A program made the translations under genes and the position numbers. Source: Sphaerisporangium siamense (lineage in GTDB: Bacteria; Actinomycetota; Actinomycetes; Streptosporangiales; Streptosporangiaceae). Taken from it: 64,000 bases of DNA. The stretch lies in contig NZ_JACHND010000001.1 of NCBI RefSeq assembly GCF_014205275.1, positions 2,170,001 to 2,234,000 of the forward strand, in the 5' to 3' direction. Positions 61,601 through 64,000 of this stretch are shown piece after piece. The notes below the pieces were generated by a model. It did no database searches, was not told where the DNA came from, and worked only from the letters and a program-made list of their open reading frames with translations. The stretch's first letter is position 1; each line of letters begins with the position of its first letter.

Positions 61601-64000
61601 CGTCGCGGCGCGGCGCGCGGAGTGGCGGGCCGAGCAGGACGAGAAGGTCCGGGACACCGGCGTCCAGGCGGGCAAGGAGCACGAGAGCACCCGGTCCGGC
61701 ATCCTCAGGGAGAAGGCCGACACCGACCGGGAGAACGAGGAGCGCAGGCAGCAGGACGACGAGCGGATCGCCCGCGAACGCGAGACGGCCGAGGCCAAGG
61801 CGCGCGAAGAGAAAGAGCGCAGGAAGAGGGAGTCCAGCGGCGGCGTACTCGGCTGGCTCGCCTCCAAGGTCAAGAGCTTCTTCGAGGCCCTGCTCACCGC
61901 GATCACCGCGATCTTCGACGCCGCGGTCAGGCTGGTCAACGGCATCATCAAGGGCTTCGCCGACTTCGTCACCGGCCTGATCGACCGGGCCAGGGACGCG
62001 ATCGTCGGCCTGATCGGCAAGCTGGCCGATTTCCTGATCAAGCTGTGCGACGTCCTCGCGGTCTTCTTCCCCGAGCTGGCCGCGCGGGTCCGCAGGGCGA
62101 TCGAGAGCCTGCGGGACGCCGCGATCGCCGCCGTCAACAGGCTCGCCGACGCGCTCAAGGCGGGCGTCCGGTTCTTGCTGAACAAGCTGGCCCAGGCGCT
62201 CACGGGACTGTTGCGGCTGCTGGAGGCCGGCCTGAAGGCGGCGGTCGAGGCCGTGCGGAGCGTCGTGAACGCCGCCGTCGAGTTCGCCAGGGCCGCGATC
62301 CAGATGCTGGGCCAGTTCGCCGAGATCGTCGCCGACATCGCGTCCATCGGGGTCGGGCCGTGGCTGGGACGGCTGGGCGGCGCGGCCAGGGAGGGCGTCC
62401 AGGTCCACCTGTGGGGGGCGATCAAGTCCGCGGTCAGGCAGTGGTTCGACCAGAAGGTGGAGTCGATCCTCGGGCTCGGCAGGACCGTGATGAACGTGCT
62501 GGTCAAGGGCTGTGTCTCCATGGCCAAGATCAGCAGGATGGCGTGGGACGCCCTGATCGCGTCACTCCCCGCGCTCATCGTCACGGTCGTCGTCGAGCGG
62601 CTGGTGTCGCTGATCGTCCCGGCGGCCGGGGCCGTGCTCGCGGTCGTGCAGGGGCTGATCGCCGCGTGGGGGACGGTCGGCAGGATCCTCGCCGCGATCG
62701 GGAAGTTCCTCGCCTTCCTGAAGGCGGTCAAGGCGGGGCCCGCGGCGTGCATGTTCGCCCGGGCGCTGGCGGCGGGCGTCGTGGCGCTGCTGGACTTCGT
62801 CACCAACTTCCTGATGTCCAAGCTGGCCGCGGCGGCCAAGGGGGTCGGCCGCACGCTTACCGGGATGGCCACAAAGATCCTCGCCGGGCTGCGGCGCGCG
62901 GGGAAGGGCGCGCGGAAGGCGGCGGGGAACGCGGTCAACGCGGCCCGTCGCGGCCTGCGCGCCGCGGGCGCGGCGCTGCGGCCGTCCCGCCGCGGTCCTG
63001 TTTCCAGCGGTCCGGGTAACCGCCGCCTCGGTCGCGTGGGTACCGGGCCGCGGGGCGGGCGCGTACGCGAGACGCCCGGTCTTCACAGCGGACGCCGGCG
63101 CGACGGCCGGGGAAGTGGCGGCCGGGAGACCGGGCGGCAGGAGGCCGGCGGGCGGGGACCCGGACGCCGGGAGCCCGGGCGGCAGGAGCGGCGGGAGATC
63201 AGGGGGCGGGAGTCCGGACGCCGTACCGTGGCGAGTCCGGGAAGCGGGGCACGTCAGGCCCTGCGCCTTAGGGGCGCCGCGGTCCGCGACGGCATCCGGA
63301 GGACCGGCGCGGCGCTGCGCGGGATCGGCCGGAGGCTCGCCGGGGGCAGGCTCGGGCGGGCGCTGCGTGACGGCGCGAAGAAGCTCCGTGACGCCTACCG
63401 GCGCACCCGTGAGCGGATCGAGGACAGGCGGACCAGGCGCGCCGAGCAGGACCGCCGGCGTCGCGACGATCGGCTCAGGAAGCGGGAGCAGGCGAAGAAG
63501 GACCGCCTCGCGCTCGTGGTGGCCCGCATCAGGCCACGCGTGGTCGGCCTGCTCCGGCGTGGTGTACGGGAACGCGTGATGGCGGCGGTGCTGGCGGGCC
63601 TGCGCGCCTGGTACCGGCTGACCGCCCTCACCGCCACGGCGTCCCGCGCGCCCCTGATCACCGCGACGCTGAACCCCGAGGCGGACGTCGCCAAGGCGCG
63701 CCGTGAGCGGGTCAAGGAGATCCTCGGCCCGGCCGCCGGCCAGGTGGTGGATCTGGAGGTCTGGTTCGACTTCCACAAGGGCAAGGACGAGGAGGCCTTC
63801 GAGAACGTCCTGAACGAGATGCGGGAGGCGCGGCGGCTGGCGGACGAGAACCCCGGCCGGTTCATCCACGCCGCCCGCGAGGAGACCGCGCCGCGCCGTG
63901 CCGGGACCGGCGACCCGTTGAAGGAGTTCGACCTGGCGCTGTCCGGGAAGCGGGTGCTCACGCCGGGGGTACAGGGCGGCGCGCGGCCCGCAGCCGCAGG
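58629..64000 (+). CDS. Giant eCIS-associated protein with DUF4157-like motif, partial at window end
   Basis: An unbroken frame of at least 1790 codons runs off the window with no stop. In order: Arg-rich start; a DUF4157-like motif RLGHDLGRVRVHAGRDAAAL near residue 78; a long acidic low-complexity region with 8-residue repeats (SAEGDGER, about 272-310) and Thr/Ser/Glu repeats (about 490-550); a section with VPTSDPALHATVGPA; a charged coiled coil (about 990-1070); many hydrophobic and amphipathic helices (about 1075-1430, such as VLGWLASKVKSFFEALLTAI); then Arg-rich and soluble parts. It may be a cargo toxin, a membrane-active effector or a tape measure. Start GTG overlaps the previous stop. 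Confidence 0.82.
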   Translation, partial: MRTTSARRRTAPERRAKRPRATRPPETRDALMPSQLTGVLTPFAVSGVSTRSAVSGLSAPSAVTGIPDAGVRRGLAERLGHDLGRVRVHAGRDAAALLDPAAVADRVVAGVLRSLRGDPADASRRVRLQVVRLATGLRELVLDRLRVRLSSAEYGRLLTMVQETDTAAAGGPVESAMAPEPVPDATEAADSEREAAEESRQGLAEQDEQRARDDAEETWGEEETPDRETADKQEEHGKQRAAKESRDQEAPDEAASERETRGDGDRSGEDDGKRSTEGDGEHSAEGDGERSAESKGERSAEGDGERSEGGVEGARAEAAGESIAQGLGAAGGMPSASQGPAAGATPVAETGAGQAVVAGAQPVRPERVEEAAGASDSSLVRHGLLGRQENDPPEEAERPLGLESGADAEVPVPEGESQGAEDERDAAGAGPDAQPDPRPEDYLPATDLDVSDVPTVGDTVREGRTPPPAAEAPAFPAPPPTKAEQQNDEDAESPATSDTESPAVLDAESSATPATESSAVLDTEPSATPDIESPATPHTESSAGLDVESASTSDASPIEAPNTAPEPSVDSSISAATGPSGEEPSSAGSGSSAETVGARVASAVGGDAEVGGGTGDVGAVAPEASLESGGGACAGAPEATTEGAKAEGGQGGCAAGGGGGAGGGGAAAEEKPPSVPDVSGQRPEAALATVSTLPPVAMRGSLAQVDGAIGRDVGERQAALQAAPPTAERPSGAPRTLSGPPEAAPPGHTEPVKPAKLQARQAERQKQERAREVQGSDPAARAPRPQVAGTADGKLSEQEARNVERAVDSVPTSDPALHATVGPARKVELKGETDPVRTDEQSAELAEASHEIHQGGREEAAKPLGEDQIYPDVPAETLTGDVPAPGSGGGSVTGSSAGSGGGAVTGGSAGGGGGPVGEGGAGQAVAVVARQERGAQIQAGFTGGQARMGSERQSQRQGEAEANARHQAETAQAVQENTQAQADQRGKVAEDVAARRAEWRAEQDEKVRDTGVQAGKEHESTRSGILREKADTDRENEERRQQDDERIARERETAEAKAREEKERRKRESSGGVLGWLASKVKSFFEALLTAITAIFDAAVRLVNGIIKGFADFVTGLIDRARDAIVGLIGKLADFLIKLCDVLAVFFPELAARVRRAIESLRDAAIAAVNRLADALKAGVRFLLNKLAQALTGLLRLLEAGLKAAVEAVRSVVNAAVEFARAAIQMLGQFAEIVADIASIGVGPWLGRLGGAAREGVQVHLWGAIKSAVRQWFDQKVESILGLGRTVMNVLVKGCVSMAKISRMAWDALIASLPALIVTVVVERLVSLIVPAAGAVLAVVQGLIAAWGTVGRILAAIGKFLAFLKAVKAGPAACMFARALAAGVVALLDFVTNFLMSKLAAAAKGVGRTLTGMATKILAGLRRAGKGARKAAGNAVNAARRGLRAAGAALRPSRRGPVSSGPGNRRLGRVGTGPRGGRVRETPGLHSGRRRDGRGSGGRETGRQEAGGRGPGRREPGRQERREIRGRESGRRTVASPGSGARQALRLRGAAVRDGIRRTGAALRGIGRRLAGGRLGRALRDGAKKLRDAYRRTRERIEDRRTRRAEQDRRRRDDRLRKREQAKKDRLALVVARIRPRVVGLLRRGVRERVMAAVLAGLRAWYRLTALTATASRAPLITATLNPEADVAKARRERVKEILGPAAGQVVDLEVWFDFHKGKDEEAFENVLNEMREARRLADENPGRFIHAAREETAPRRAGTGDPLKEFDLALSGKRVLTPGVQGGARPAAA

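Noticed and set aside
50972-64000. Prophage
   Set aside because: Tail-type genes are present but no integrase, terminase, portal, capsid or lysis gene is seen, and DUF4255 and the AAA ATPase point to an injection system.
1-64000. tRNA, rRNA or insertion sequence
   Set aside because: Looked for cloverleaf-type sequences, rRNA-like stretches and transposase motifs on both strands by reading; none was convincing. A tRNAscan-SE and ISfinder run would settle it.

Overview
The window is very GC-rich DNA with tightly packed genes, many GTG starts, ATGA/GTGA stop-start overlaps and paired DUF5753/DUF397 genes. This points to a filamentous actinomycete. The CU044_5270-type protein and the overall gene mix suggest the Streptosporangiales (Nonomuraea, Streptosporangium, Microbispora and relatives), but the species cannot be fixed from sequence reading alone. 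I saw no rRNA, tRNA, CRISPR array or transposase gene.

Layout. 0-10 kb: an L,D-transpeptidase; a homogentisate catabolic pair (hmgA and a fumarylacetoacetase with an extra N-terminal domain) near an IclR regulator; a secreted protein of unknown function; an ECF sigma factor with its membrane partner. 10-19.5 kb: amino-acid permease plus GNAT, EF-hand protein, methyltransferase, large catalase, MgtC-type membrane protein, and a metal-siderophore binding protein coupled to a FhuF-type reductase. 19.6-23.3 kb: a multidomain GH18 chitinase behind a candidate DasR-like site and a perfect palindrome, then an SGNH hydrolase. 23.4-29 kb: a 5-oxoproline module (MFS, pxpA, pxpB, pxpC, DUF1445) divergent from a GntR/FCD regulator with nested inverted repeats between them. 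29-36.9 kb: phosphoesterase, a small secreted peptide, a MEDS/HATPase anti-sigma-like protein, an ABM-truncated-haemoglobin chimera, and a DUF5753/DUF397 pair followed by a 253-bp tandem repeat array in register with the DUF397 stop codon.

36.9-41.6 kb is a compact five-gene operon that looks like a small secondary-metabolite pathway: kynurenine-formamidase-like hydrolase, an SDR that lacks its catalytic Tyr, an ACC-synthase-like PLP enzyme, an AurF-type diiron N-oxygenase with all metal ligands at AurF spacing, and tryptophan 2,3-dioxygenase.

42.0-48.3 kb is the most striking part, a probable defence or conflict island on the + strand. First comes a ubiquitin-like conjugation operon (53-aa peptide, E2-like, E1-like, JAB/JAMM protease with an extra C-terminal domain). 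It is followed by a three-gene unit: a winged-helix/BTAD protein fused to a ThsA-type macro domain, a CATRA-associated small protein, and a CATRA protein fused to a C-terminal TIR-like domain. A TIR enzyme beside a macro domain fused to a DNA-binding domain suggests a Thoeris-like signal read out at the level of transcription.

51-64 kb is the left part of an extracellular contractile injection system locus: sheath, tube, baseplate chaperone-like protein, Pvc16-like DUF4255 protein, AAA+ ATPase, and the first 1790 codons of a giant gene that runs off the window. The second tube, LysM protein, VgrG spike, PAAR tip and baseplate wedge genes are not here and would be expected beyond position 64000.
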